From contig NZ_RHUM01000002.1 in the NCBI RefSeq assembly GCF_003937915.1, positions 1-64,000 on the forward strand: a stretch of 64,000 bases of DNA, written 5' to 3'. The translations under genes and the position numbers were made by a program. Under the pieces are notes generated by a model. It was not told where the DNA came from and did no database searches. It saw nothing but the letters and a program-made list of their open reading frames with translations. Position 1 is the stretch's first letter; the number at the start of each line of letters is the position of its first letter. Shown in pieces: positions 8,634 to 16,646 of this stretch. The stretch comes from Erwinia sp. 198. Lineage in GTDB: Bacteria > Pseudomonadota > Gammaproteobacteria > Enterobacterales > Enterobacteriaceae.

Positions 8634-9671
8634 ATGTCCGATAAGCCATCGCCATCCGCCCGCGTTTCGCTGGACGATGTCGCCCTGCGTGCGGGGGTAT
8701 CCACCGCTACCGTTTCAAGAGTGCTGAACGGCAGCGCCTCCGTCCGGCAGTCGCGCCGGGAGGCGGTTGAGCGTGCCTGCGAAGAGCTGGGCTATGTCAT
8801 TAACCGCGCCGCCCGCACGCTGGCTTCTCGCCGTAGCATGACCATTGGGGCGGTGGTGCCGACGCTGGCGACAGAAACCTTTTCCCGGCCGCTGGCGGCT
8901 TTCCAGCAGCAGATCCACCAGTCCGGCTATACCATGCTGCTGGCCAGCTCAGATTTCGATCCCGATACCGAGCTGAAAGAGGTCAACAAGCTGGTGGAGT
9001 ACGGCATCGACGCGCTGATGCTGGTGGGCAACAGCCACCATCCGCGCCTGTGGGAACGCATCGCCCAGCAGAATATTCCCTGTATCCAGACCTTTTCCGT
9101 GGACACGCGCTATCCCAGCGTGGGCTACGACAACGAGCAGGCCGCAGGCGAGCTGACCGCGCATCTGCTGGCGCTGGGGCATAGAGTCTTTGGGGTGATC
9201 GTCGGGACGCCGCCGTCCAACGATCGCGTTTCCGATCGTATTACCGGCACGCGGCAGGCGCTGGCGGCGGCGGGGCTGACGCTGGACGAGGCCAATCTGA
9301 TTAACAGCGCCTTTACCATGAACGAAGCGCGCGAGGCGATGTTCCGCCTGTTGGACGGGCCAAATCCGCCGACGGCGGTGATCTGCGGCAACGATCTGCT
9401 GGCCTTTGGCGCGATGCGGGCGGCCAGCGAGCGCTATCTGCGTATTCCGAACGATATTTCGATTACCGGCTTCAATGACTATGAATATGCCGAGCATCTT
9501 GAGCATCCGCTGACCACCATGCGCGTGGAGTTGGATCGCATAGGTGAGGTCGCGGCAGATTATCTGCTGGCCACGCTGAATGGCGAAACCGCCCCGGTAC
9601 AGACCCTGCTGAAACCCGAGCTGATCGTGCGCGGCAGCACCGGCTCCGCACCGCGCACCGCCAGAGGCTAA
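8634..9671 (+). CDS. LacI-family transcriptional regulator (GntR-I/IdnR-like)
   Basis: The 345-residue protein has the N-terminal LacI helix-turn-helix (VSLDDVALRAGVSTATVSRVLNGS in two halves, about residues 9-32) and the hinge helix (NRAARTLASRR). The rest is a periplasmic-binding-protein-like effector domain ending with the usual ELIVRGST. I use the ATG at 8634, preceded by TGGAG at 8 bases. The upstream in-frame codons lack a ribosome site. It is divergent from the transport/dehydrogenase operon. Four copies of one LacI-type operator flank it in the two promoter regions of this cluster, so it most likely represses the whole set until a pathway sugar acid binds. Confidence 0.9.
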   Translation: MSDKPSPSARVSLDDVALRAGVSTATVSRVLNGSASVRQSRREAVERACEELGYVINRAARTLASRRSMTIGAVVPTLATETFSRPLAAFQQQIHQSGYTMLLASSDFDPDTELKEVNKLVEYGIDALMLVGNSHHPRLWERIAQQNIPCIQTFSVDTRYPSVGYDNEQAAGELTAHLLALGHRVFGVIVGTPPSNDRVSDRITGTRQALAAAGLTLDEANLINSAFTMNEAREAMFRLLDGPNPPTAVICGNDLLAFGAMRAASERYLRIPNDISITGFNDYEYAEHLEHPLTTMRVELDRIGEVAADYLLATLNGETAPVQTLLKPELIVRGSTGSAPRTARG

Positions 9672-9680
9672 ATCGTGCGC

Positions 9681-9815
9681 TTAGCCCCGCGCCATCGGTG
9701 CGTGCGCCGCAAAAGTCTGCCGGGCGCCACTTAGCCTCGTACCGTTAGTGCGGAGGGGAGAAAAGTCTGCCAGGCGTCGTTCAGCCTCGCGCCGTCAGCC
9801 CGTAGTCCGCAAAGG
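9681..9815. repeat. Three imperfect 50-bp tandem units: duplicated 3' end of the binding-fold gene
   Basis: Similar blocks start at 9681, 9731 and 9781 with a 50-bp period; the shared cores are TTAGCC/TCAGCC and AAAAGTCTGCC. The block at 9781 is the end of the minus-strand gene that stops there (codons for LTARG and stop). The other two look like decayed duplicates of that tail downstream of the stop. They lie between two convergent genes and may have terminator or messenger-stability effects, which I cannot show. Confidence 0.65.
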
Positions 9816-10476
9816 CCAGCATTGCCTCTTTTTCTCGTAAAAAATGGAGCAGGGCGGCGGCGGCTTCCGGCCTGGCCGCCCGGGTGAACACGCCGCCGGA
9901 GAAAGAGAGCACCTTCTGCGCGCCCGGCGGCAGTGGGCCAATCACCCTGATCCCTTTCACCATCAGCAGCTCGCTGATTTGCTGAACGGCGATATCTGCC
10001 TTACCCGCCAGCAGCTGCTCGGCGGTAAAACCTTCTGTGATAGTCGTGGCGCGTGCGTTGATCGCCTCTTCGATCCCTAATTGCTTTAACAGCGCCTGAA
10101 AATAGATGCCGCTTGCGCCGCCCAGCGACCAGGCCACCGATTTCGCCGCCAGCAGCGCTTGGGTAAACGACGCCACGCTGCTGATATCGGGCGCGGCAGC
10201 ATCCGGCAGCATCGCCAGGCCCAGCGGCGAATCCACCAGCTCCACCCGGCTATTGGCCTCCACCACGCCCTGGTCGATGAGCCTGTCCATCGCCTCTGCG
10301 GTCACGATGACCGCATCCGCCGTCGCGCCGTCGGCAATATTTTTTTCAATAACCGAGGTTGGCTTCCAGTCAATCGTCAGCGGGTCGCCGTGGCTACGCA
10401 GCCAGGCCTGTTCCACGGCGACAAAGGGCGCGCGGATAGCCAGCACGCTAAAAAGGCGGAGTGTTTCGTTGCTCAT
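9781..10476 (-). CDS. Cytosolic periplasmic-binding-fold protein (ModA-like), no signal peptide
   Basis: The 231-residue protein has the type-2 binding-protein pattern of ModA-like proteins (LFSVLAIRAP at the start, ADAVIVTAEAMDRL, GGASGIYFQALLKQLGI, GKADIAVQQISELL, PGAQKVLSFSGGV). It starts directly with the domain and has no export signal, although AAGGAG precedes the ATG and the start looks sound. It is 10 bp downstream of the alpha-hydroxyacid dehydrogenase, so probably in the same transcript. No ABC permease or ATPase is near. It may be a small-molecule sensor, chaperone or unrecognised enzyme. The family link is clear but its function here is unknown. Confidence 0.75.
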   Translation of the reverse strand: MSNETLRLFSVLAIRAPFVAVEQAWLRSHGDPLTIDWKPTSVIEKNIADGATADAVIVTAEAMDRLIDQGVVEANSRVELVDSPLGLAMLPDAAAPDISSVASFTQALLAAKSVAWSLGGASGIYFQALLKQLGIEEAINARATTITEGFTAEQLLAGKADIAVQQISELLMVKGIRVIGPLPPGAQKVLSFSGGVFTRAARPEAAAALLHFLREKEAMLAFADYGLTARG

Positions 10477-10486
10477 GACCTGCTCC

Positions 10487-11725
10487 TTAACCAGTTTTAC
10501 GCAAATAGCTGCTGTTCAGTTCGCCTGGCGTGCGCACGCCGATCAGCGCCAGATCGCGATCAATTTCATCACGAAGAATATGCATGGCGTGCTCCACGCC
10601 CGCCTGACCGCCGACGACGGCACCGTAAAGGAAGGGTCTGCCCAGGAAGACAAAATCCGCGCCCAGCGCCATCGCTTTCATTACGTCGGTGCCGCGTCGG
10701 ATACCGCTGTCGATAATGACCTTCATCGCACCTTTTTTCGCCGCAATCTCCGGCAGGGTCAGCAGCGGCGGCACGGTATGATCCAGCTGGCGGCCGCCGT
10801 GATTGGACAGGATCACCGCATCCGCGCCCAGATCGCGGGCGATAAAGGCGTCTTCCGGCGACATCAGGCCTTTGATCACCAGGTTGCCGCGCCATTTTTT
10901 GCGTATCGCCTCGACGTTTTTCCAGTTGAGTTTGTCGCGGGCGTGGGTATTGCGTACCTTGCTAGACATCATCGGCGGCCCGCGCTCGGCATCGGTATTT
11001 TCAAAATGCGGTGCGCCGTGACGCAGAAAGGTTTGCGCAACCGTGCCCAGTAGCCAGCGTGGGTTCATGGCGCTTTGCAGCGCGACCTTCGGCGTAATTT
11101 TGATCGGCATACTGAAGCCGCTGCGCGTGTTGTGCTCGCGATTGCCCAGCATCGGCGTATCGCCGGTGACCACCAGCGTCTGGTAGCCCGCCGCGGCCAC
11201 GCGATCCAGCAGTCTGTCGATACGCGGCTGATCGCCCGCCAGATAAGCCTGAAACCAGGCGTCCGGGTTGGCGGCATGGACATCCTCAAGCTTGATGAGC
11301 GAGGAGGCGCTAAGGATCATCGGCACGTTCATTGCTCTGGCCGCTTTCGCCAGCGCGATATCCGCCTGGTAAGCAACAAAAGAGGCGCCGCCAAGGGGCG
11401 CAACGCCGAAAGGATGGTGGTAGGTGTGGCCAAACAGGGTAGTGCGCTGATCGCGGCCGGAAACATCGCGGAACATGCGCGGCACAAAAGTGTATTGACG
11501 GTAGGCCTCGAAATTACCGGCAATTCCACGTCCGGTTTCGACCCCGCCCGCCACGTATTGATAAATCATATCCGGCAGGCGGCGGCGAGCGTGTCGTTCA
11601 AAATCCTCCAGCGCCAGCAAATCGCGAAAATGACGGGGCACTTTCTTCAGCGCCGGATTGCCGACGGTAGGCGCCGCACCTGGCGGGACGACGGCGGCAG
11701 AAGGGGTATTAGCAGATGAAGTCAT
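10487..11725 (-). CDS. FMN-dependent alpha-hydroxyacid dehydrogenase/oxidase (LldD/glycolate oxidase family)
   Basis: The 412-residue TIM-barrel flavoenzyme keeps the family residues: WFQAYLAG, GDTPMLGNREHNTR and the catalytic SNHGGRQLD with active His and Arg. Enzymes of this family oxidise 2-hydroxyacids to 2-oxoacids, passing electrons to quinone or oxygen. In the OtnK/OtnC route the acid is normally oxidised by NAD-dependent LtnD or DenD, which are absent here. This enzyme could supply the 2-oxo acid instead, which is an inference. The divergent promoter at 11726-11949 has two LacI-type sites and a CRP-like site. A short upstream AGAGAA is its ribosome site. Confidence 0.85.
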   Translation of the reverse strand: MTSSANTPSAAVVPPGAAPTVGNPALKKVPRHFRDLLALEDFERHARRRLPDMIYQYVAGGVETGRGIAGNFEAYRQYTFVPRMFRDVSGRDQRTTLFGHTYHHPFGVAPLGGASFVAYQADIALAKAARAMNVPMILSASSLIKLEDVHAANPDAWFQAYLAGDQPRIDRLLDRVAAAGYQTLVVTGDTPMLGNREHNTRSGFSMPIKITPKVALQSAMNPRWLLGTVAQTFLRHGAPHFENTDAERGPPMMSSKVRNTHARDKLNWKNVEAIRKKWRGNLVIKGLMSPEDAFIARDLGADAVILSNHGGRQLDHTVPPLLTLPEIAAKKGAMKVIIDSGIRRGTDVMKAMALGADFVFLGRPFLYGAVVGGQAGVEHAMHILRDEIDRDLALIGVRTPGELNSSYLRKTG

Positions 11726-11788
11726 AAGCGTTCTCTGATCCAGGGGTTAAACGCACAGCGTCATAAACGGGTTAAGGCAATTTATTTT

Positions 11789-11902
11789 GTAAGCGCTTTC
11801 AATTCTGGCTAATCATCTCTAACATTTCAATAACAGTCTGGCTGCATTATCGCCGATTTATGTGACGGAGTTCACTTTACAGCGACATTTGTAAGCCCTT
11901 AC
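11789..11902. promoter_or_regulatory. Divergent promoter with two LacI-type operators and a CRP-like site
   Basis: GTAAGCGCTTTC at 11789-11800 is identical to the operator at 8555-8566, and GTAAGCCCTTAC at 11891-11902 is a close palindromic variant. Between them TGTGA-N6-TCACT at 11861-11876 matches nine of ten CRP consensus positions. The region separates the hydroxyacid dehydrogenase (minus, start 11725) from the racemase-family gene (plus, start 11950). This suggests inducer control plus catabolite control. Confidence 0.75.
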
Positions 11903-11949
11903 ATTAAGTCATCGCCGTGCGCTCGGCCGACGCCTTCCAGGAGAAGCTC

Positions 11950-12615
11950 ATGAACAGAATTGTTTTACTGCACGCCACGCCGGTAGCAATGGCGCCCATT
12001 CATACCGCATTCAGCGAGGTCTGGCCGGAAGCCGAAACGGTCAATCTGCTTGATGACGGGCTTTCTCTCGATCGCGCCAGAGAAAATGTGCTTTCCGCCG
12101 GGATGATCGACCGCTTTGTGCAGCTGGGACAATATGGCTTTGCCCAGCAGGCGCAGGGCATTTTAATTACCTGTTCTGCGTTTGGCCCGGCCATCGACCG
12201 CTTAAGCGAAGCGCTGCCGGTGCCGGTGCATAAACCTAATGAAGCAATGTTTATGGAGGCGGTGGCGCAGGGTAACCATATCGGCATGCTGGCGACTTTT
12301 GGCCCGGCGGTGGAAACCATGACCGATGAATTTAACGACTACGTGGCACAGCAGGGATCGAAAGCGAAGCTGACCACGGTGCTGGTGGAGGACGCCATTG
12401 ATCTGCTGAAAAGAGGCGACGCGGAGAGCCATAACCGCCTGGTGGCGGCACGGGCAAAAGAGCTGGCGCACTGCGACGTAATAATGCTGGCGCATTTTTC
12501 CACTTCCCGCGCGGCCGGGAGCGTACGTCAGCAGGTTACGATCCCGGTGCTGACCGCGCCGCACGCCGCCGTTAAACGCATGAAGGCCAGCGTGCTTGCT
12601 GCGGCTAAGGGGTAA
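11950..12615 (+). CDS. Asp/Glu/hydantoin racemase-superfamily protein
   Basis: The 221-residue protein starts NRIVLLHATPVAMAPIHTAF and has the two-Cys-type superfamily pattern. A loop ILITCSAFGPAID holds the first candidate catalytic Cys (TCSA). The matching second site near MLAHFSTSRAAG has Ser/Thr rather than Cys. A ribosome site AGGAGA precedes the ATG at 11950. It ends 3 bp before the otnK start, so they are coupled. Because the usual isomerase OtnI is missing, it could interconvert 2-oxo and 3-oxo acids or racemise the substrate. This is a guess from position, and no activity is shown by sequence. Confidence 0.7.
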   Translation: MNRIVLLHATPVAMAPIHTAFSEVWPEAETVNLLDDGLSLDRARENVLSAGMIDRFVQLGQYGFAQQAQGILITCSAFGPAIDRLSEALPVPVHKPNEAMFMEAVAQGNHIGMLATFGPAVETMTDEFNDYVAQQGSKAKLTTVLVEDAIDLLKRGDAESHNRLVAARAKELAHCDVIMLAHFSTSRAAGSVRQQVTIPVLTAPHAAVKRMKASVLAAAKG

Positions 12616-12618
12616 CGG

Positions 12619-13887
12619 ATGCTGATTGGCGTAATTGCAGATGATTTTACCGGCGCCAGCGATATCGCGGTAACGCTGGCGAAAGGCCTGGTTGGCGAGG
12701 GAGGCCTTAACACCACGCAATATTCCGGCGTGCCGACGATGCCGGCCGAGGCGGACGTAGAAGCGGGCGTGGTGGCGCTAAAAAGCCGCTCCGTTGCCGC
12801 CAGCGAGGCCGTGGAGCAGTCGCTGGCGGCCTGCCGCTGGCTGCTGGATCAGGGCTGCGAGCAGATCGTCTTTAAATATTGTTCTACTTTCGATTCCACG
12901 GAGAGCGGCAACATCGGGCCGGTAACGGACGCGCTGGCGGCGCTGCTGGACGTTGGCAGCGTGGTAATGTGCCCGGCTTTCCCGGCGCTGGGACGTACCG
13001 TTTATCAGGGGCATCTTTTCGTGCACGATAAGCTGCTGAACGAGTCCGGCATGGAGCATCATCCGCTGACGCCGATGACGGATGCGGATCTGCGGCGCGT
13101 GCTGCGGCGGCAAAGCGTCAACCCGGTTGCACATATTGCGTGGCAGACCGTGGTGCAGGGCAGCCAGGTTTTACAGCAGGCCATCAAGGCGCCACAGACG
13201 CGCACCCTGCTGATTGTGGACGCGATTAGCGAGCACGATCTGACTACGCTTGGCCGCGCCTGCCTGGGCGCGAAGCTCGTTACGGGCGGATCGGGGATTG
13301 CGCTGGCTTTGCCGCATAACTTTATCGCTCAGGGACGGGCAAAAGGGAAACAGGCACAGGCTCCCCTTATCGACGGGCCGGAAGCTATCCTGGTCGGCAG
13401 CTGTTCCGGCGCGACGCGTTTACAGATAGCCGAGCATCAGAAAAACCATCCTGTAATGATGATAGAGGTCAAAGACGTGCTGAGCGGCGAAACGGGGCCG
13501 GCGCAGCTGGTGGCTTTTATCACCGGGCATCAGGGCCGCGCGCCGTTGGTCTGCTCCTCTGACGATCCCGAGGCCGTAAAACGCGTGCAGCAGCAGTATG
13601 GTCGCGAGCGGGTAGCCGCCGCGCTGGACAACCTGTTCGGCGAGACCGCGCGTCAGCTGGTGGCGGCCGGTACGCGACGGATTGTGGTCGGCGGCGGCGA
13701 GACGTCCGGGGCGGTGGTCAGTGCCTTAGGACTGGGTGCGCTGACTATCGGTGCAGAAATAGATACCGGCGTTCCGTCGATGGTGTCGCGTGGCAGGCAG
13801 CCTGTAGCGCTGGCGCTGAAGTCGGGCAATTTTGGCGGCAGGGACTTCTTTGCCCGAGCCGTCAATGCTCTGCGGGGCGATGGCTAA
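12619..13887 (+). CDS. otnK: OtnK-like 3-oxo-tetronate kinase (four-carbon acid sugar kinase)
   Basis: The 422-residue protein begins with the family motif IADDFTGASD (residues 5-14). It has FKYCSTFDST (about 94-103) in the N-terminal substrate domain and GGGETSGAVV in the C-terminal nucleotide domain. This matches E. coli YgbK/OtnK, which phosphorylates 3-oxo-tetronate at C4 for the partner decarboxylase OtnC. Length is normal and motifs are intact, unlike the OtnC-like protein of this cluster. It is the second gene of a two-gene plus-strand unit under LacI-type operators. Related kinases act on other small acid sugars, so the precise substrate is uncertain. Confidence 0.9.
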   Translation: MLIGVIADDFTGASDIAVTLAKGLVGEGGLNTTQYSGVPTMPAEADVEAGVVALKSRSVAASEAVEQSLAACRWLLDQGCEQIVFKYCSTFDSTESGNIGPVTDALAALLDVGSVVMCPAFPALGRTVYQGHLFVHDKLLNESGMEHHPLTPMTDADLRRVLRRQSVNPVAHIAWQTVVQGSQVLQQAIKAPQTRTLLIVDAISEHDLTTLGRACLGAKLVTGGSGIALALPHNFIAQGRAKGKQAQAPLIDGPEAILVGSCSGATRLQIAEHQKNHPVMMIEVKDVLSGETGPAQLVAFITGHQGRAPLVCSSDDPEAVKRVQQQYGRERVAAALDNLFGETARQLVAAGTRRIVVGGGETSGAVVSALGLGALTIGAEIDTGVPSMVSRGRQPVALALKSGNFGGRDFFARAVNALRGDG

Positions 13888-13993
13888 CAGCAGATTTGCT
13901 ATGTAAATATCGGCGGATAATGCTGGCGCCGGAAGAGGCCTGTCATGGCATCTGCGCGTGGGAGTGACTGATTTTATGCTCAGCTGCCGCGCA

Positions 13994-14016
13994 CAAAAAA
14001 GCCGCCCGCAGGCGGC
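13994..14016 (-). terminator. Rho-independent terminator of the SDR gene
   Basis: GCCGCC at 14001-14006 pairs with GGCGGC at 14011-14016 around a CGCA loop. On the minus strand the stem is followed by a run of six T (13995-14000). It lies just past the stop of the minus-strand SDR gene at 14037. Confidence 0.85.
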
Positions 14017-14036
14017 AATTATATCAGCTATGACTA

Positions 14037-14930
14037 TTACAGCGTGCCGGTGCCGCCGTCGGAGCACCAGACCTGGCCGGACGTATAGCTGGTTTCCGTT
14101 GAGGCCAGCGACACGTAAAGCGGGGCGATCTCCGCAGGCTGTCCCGGACGGCCCAGCGGCGCGCTGCCGCCGAACTGTTTCACTTTTTCCTGCGGCTGAC
14201 CGCCGCTGGACTGCAGCGGCGTCCAGTATGGGCCAGGCGCAACCGCATTAACGCGGATGCCTTCTTCGCCCAGCTGCTGCGCCAGCGCTTTGGTAAAGGC
14301 GGCGATAGAAGCTTTGGTCTGCGCATAGTCCAGCAGGATAGCACTTGGGCTATAGGCCTGCACGGAAGAGGTGTTGATGATGGCGCCGCCACGTGGAATA
14401 TGATCCACCGCCGCTTTGGTGATCCAGAACATGGCGTAGACGTTGGTTTTGAACGTCGCATCAAAATCTTCGGTGCTCAGCGTACGGATAGACTCATTAT
14501 ACTGCTGGCGTCCGGCATTGTTCACCAGAATATCCAGGCCGCCCAGCTGGCTTACCGCATCGCTGACCAGCTTTTTACAAAACTCTTCGGAACGAATGTC
14601 GCCCGGCAGCGCAACCGCTTTACGGCCTTCCGCCTCGATAAGCTTAATCACTTCCGCTGCGTCCGATTCTTCTTCCGGCAGGTAACCGATGGCGACATCT
14701 GCGCCTTCACGGGCATAGGCGATAGCAACGGCACGACCGATACCGGAATCACCGCCGGTAATAAGCGCTTTACGTCCCTGCAAACGACCGGAGCCGCGAT
14801 AGGTTTTTTCACCGTGATCGGGTTGAGGGATCATTTTGCTGGCAAGGCCCGGCGCCTGCTGCGGCTGATCCGGAAACGGCGGGGTCGGATAGTCAACGGT
14901 CAGCAAGGACTTTTTAGTTTGTTCGCTCAT
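14037..14930 (-). CDS. yghA: SDR-family oxidoreductase, YghA-like
   Basis: The 297-residue protein has the long N-terminal extension of the YghA/YdaD group (PPFPDQPQQAPGLASKM), the NADP motif TGGDSGIGRA, NNAGRQ, and the catalytic Ser with Tyr-X-X-X-Lys in YAQTKAS. YghA-type enzymes reduce small aldehydes, including glyoxal-type compounds. I use the ATG at 14928-14930, preceded by GGAG, in place of 14978. A CRP-like motif (TGTGA-N6-TCACG) lies at 14980-14995, about 50 bp upstream. It is convergent with otnK and seems a separate unit. Confidence 0.88.
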   Translation of the reverse strand: MSEQTKKSLLTVDYPTPPFPDQPQQAPGLASKMIPQPDHGEKTYRGSGRLQGRKALITGGDSGIGRAVAIAYAREGADVAIGYLPEEESDAAEVIKLIEAEGRKAVALPGDIRSEEFCKKLVSDAVSQLGGLDILVNNAGRQQYNESIRTLSTEDFDATFKTNVYAMFWITKAAVDHIPRGGAIINTSSVQAYSPSAILLDYAQTKASIAAFTKALAQQLGEEGIRVNAVAPGPYWTPLQSSGGQPQEKVKQFGGSAPLGRPGQPAEIAPLYVSLASTETSYTSGQVWCSDGGTGTL

Positions 14931-14979
14931 GATGTACTCCTTCATCGGTGTTGATTCGAAAACATAAGCCTGGCACAAA

Positions 14980-14995
14980 TGTGATGGTTGTCACG
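14980..14995. promoter_or_regulatory. CRP-like site upstream of the SDR gene
   Basis: TGTGATGGTTGTCACG matches TGTGA-N6-TCACA at nine of ten key bases. It is 50 bp before the preferred SDR start, in the promoter zone. Confidence 0.5.
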
Positions 14996-15220
14996 TTCGG
15001 CGGCAAAAATAATGGTAAAAGCGCGCGATTTTCGGGTTTGATTAAGATGGTTTATGACAGTAAGTAATCTTTTCTGGTAAGTTGTGTTCTTATTTAATAT
15101 AAAATCCAGCTGTATATTTAATATTGCCTTGAAATTTGCGGAGGCTGTTTGTCAGGCCATTGCCAGGGGTACGCCTGACGGCAAGCGACAGATTTATCGT
15201 TTAATAAAGGTTATAATTAT

Positions 15221-15532
15221 ATGTTTAATATTGCTTCGGCTTGTTGGCTGAATATTGCAATAGGGTGGGCTAATTTCGGGGTTTTTATTCTTGTTGCATT
15301 TAATTTTTACAAAGATTACAGGGAAACCGACTACTTCATCCTGCCATTTGCCATCATTAACATTACCGCCGCTGTTGCGCTAACGCTACTGGTGTTTTGC
15401 CTGACCGATCTACAGCGGCCGATAAAGCCGTGGGGCATTATTCTTGCAGCCATGCCTTCCGTGCTGGTAATGGCTATGTTTATTTATTTTATCACGCACC
15501 ATGGTGTCAATATGATGTTGTATTTTATTTAA
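15221..15532 (+). CDS. Small three-helix inner-membrane protein, unknown
   Basis: The 103-residue product has three hydrophobic spans (about residues 5-30, 38-62 and 71-95) and short polar loops, with a ribosome site AAAGG about 10 bases before the ATG. I do not recognise a family. The flanks are AT-rich. An inverted repeat (GTCAGGC with GCCTGAC, about 15150-15179) lies in its leader. The next 500 bases contain no convincing gene. Confidence 0.65.
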   Translation: MFNIASACWLNIAIGWANFGVFILVAFNFYKDYRETDYFILPFAIINITAAVALTLLVFCLTDLQRPIKPWGIILAAMPSVLVMAMFIYFITHHGVNMMLYFI

Positions 15533-16035
15533 CAATACCGGCTGCAGCAGGTGGGTTTGTTTTTCAGGGTGATGATTTGTTAGTTTTGTGTGCGTTTATA
15601 TTATCTCAGGGCGCTGAACGATAAATATCGAATTATCTTTAGCGGCGCTGAAGCTTTGGAGTCATTGGCTGGCGTTGCGCTAATTTTCAGAATTAAAGAA
15701 TTTACATAGTGGTAAGAGCAGGGCGTGATATAAAACCAGCGGTTAATGGCCCGTTCAACGCCAGCCATCGGGCCAGCGGCAATGACCCTTGCAACAAAAA
15801 CAGATAAACCGATGGCAGCAGTTTGCGCAACAAAGATGCCAGACCATCGAAAACACCCCGCGCAGCGTCAGCCTGGCCAATGGTCACAAGCAAGGCAGCG
15901 ACGCTGAGGCCAGTGTCCCTGATGTGCCCTGACGGCCAGCAGCGTGGCGAGAGCTGATATCCTGTCCGAAGAGGAAATTGCGGATAAAACCGATGAAAAG
16001 CAAGTAAACCAGCAAGCCTGAGCTTCTTTATACGG
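15533..16035. other. Region without a supportable gene
   Basis: Several short frames exist on both strands, but none has a ribosome site, family likeness or plausible composition. The longest, on the minus strand at 15702-16127, overlaps the more convincing lipoprotein. The stretch may hold a decayed gene, but I can name nothing in it. Confidence 0.4.
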
Positions 16036-16269
16036 CTAAAAAGCCGGCCTGCTTTTGTGCCTGCGGGGTACAACCGGGCCGGTTGCATCACGCCAGTCCG
16101 GGTTTTCGCCCGACATAATCGCGCCACGCTGTTGTTTAGTCGGTTTTGCCAGTGATGAAGGCATAGTCGGTGCAGACGAGGGGGTTACCCTGTCAGGATT
16201 TAAGTTTTCGATGGCACAGCCAGAAATAAAAAGAGTAACCAGCGTCAACGACATTAATTGCTTTCTCAT
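16036..16269 (-). CDS. Small lipoprotein, unknown
   Basis: The 77-residue product has a type II signal peptide with lipobox ISGC (Cys at about residue 18) and a Pro/Ser/Lys-rich tail with little hydrophobicity. It would be a small outer- or inner-membrane lipoprotein. Nothing ties it to its neighbours. Confidence 0.6.
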   Translation of the reverse strand: MRKQLMSLTLVTLFISGCAIENLNPDRVTPSSAPTMPSSLAKPTKQQRGAIMSGENPDWRDATGPVVPRRHKSRPAF

Positions 16270-16646
16270 TCACCGTTCCCTGTTCAATTTTACGCTTTGT
16301 CATCAGTGACGATTACTGAAATATCGGTCCGAGCCAGTTCTTCGCTTGTGCCTGCCGCCGTTTTGCGCTCGATCGCCTGGCTGGCATTCAGTAGCAGCCT
16401 TGAGATCCACTGACCAGCGAAGAAACTATTTCGTCATCGTTTAGGTTTGTACGATGACGATAAGTTTGTTCGAAAATAACACCGAACTTTTTACTTAATT
16501 TTTTAACTATACCCGATGGACAGGCCTGATATACTGGCGATTCAGGTTGTCTGCCGCAGCCGGATGTAACAGAAAAGTCGCTAAAGGCATAACCAGCTTT
16601 TGCTGCGCAATGCATCAGCGTAGCCGAAGAAGCGGTTATCTAAATA
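16270..16646. other. Gap with only a doubtful 75-codon frame
   Basis: A minus-strand frame at 16388-16615 encodes a Cys-containing peptide with no clear signal sequence and no ribosome site that I can see. It could be the remnant of a small secreted protein. I do not call it a gene. Confidence 0.35.

Noticed and set aside
15702-16127. 141-codon minus-strand frame
   Set aside because: No ribosome site or family, and it overlaps the better supported lipoprotein gene at 16036-16269.
16388-16615. 75-codon Cys-containing frame
   Set aside because: No signal peptide or start signal. It could be a remnant but cannot be supported.
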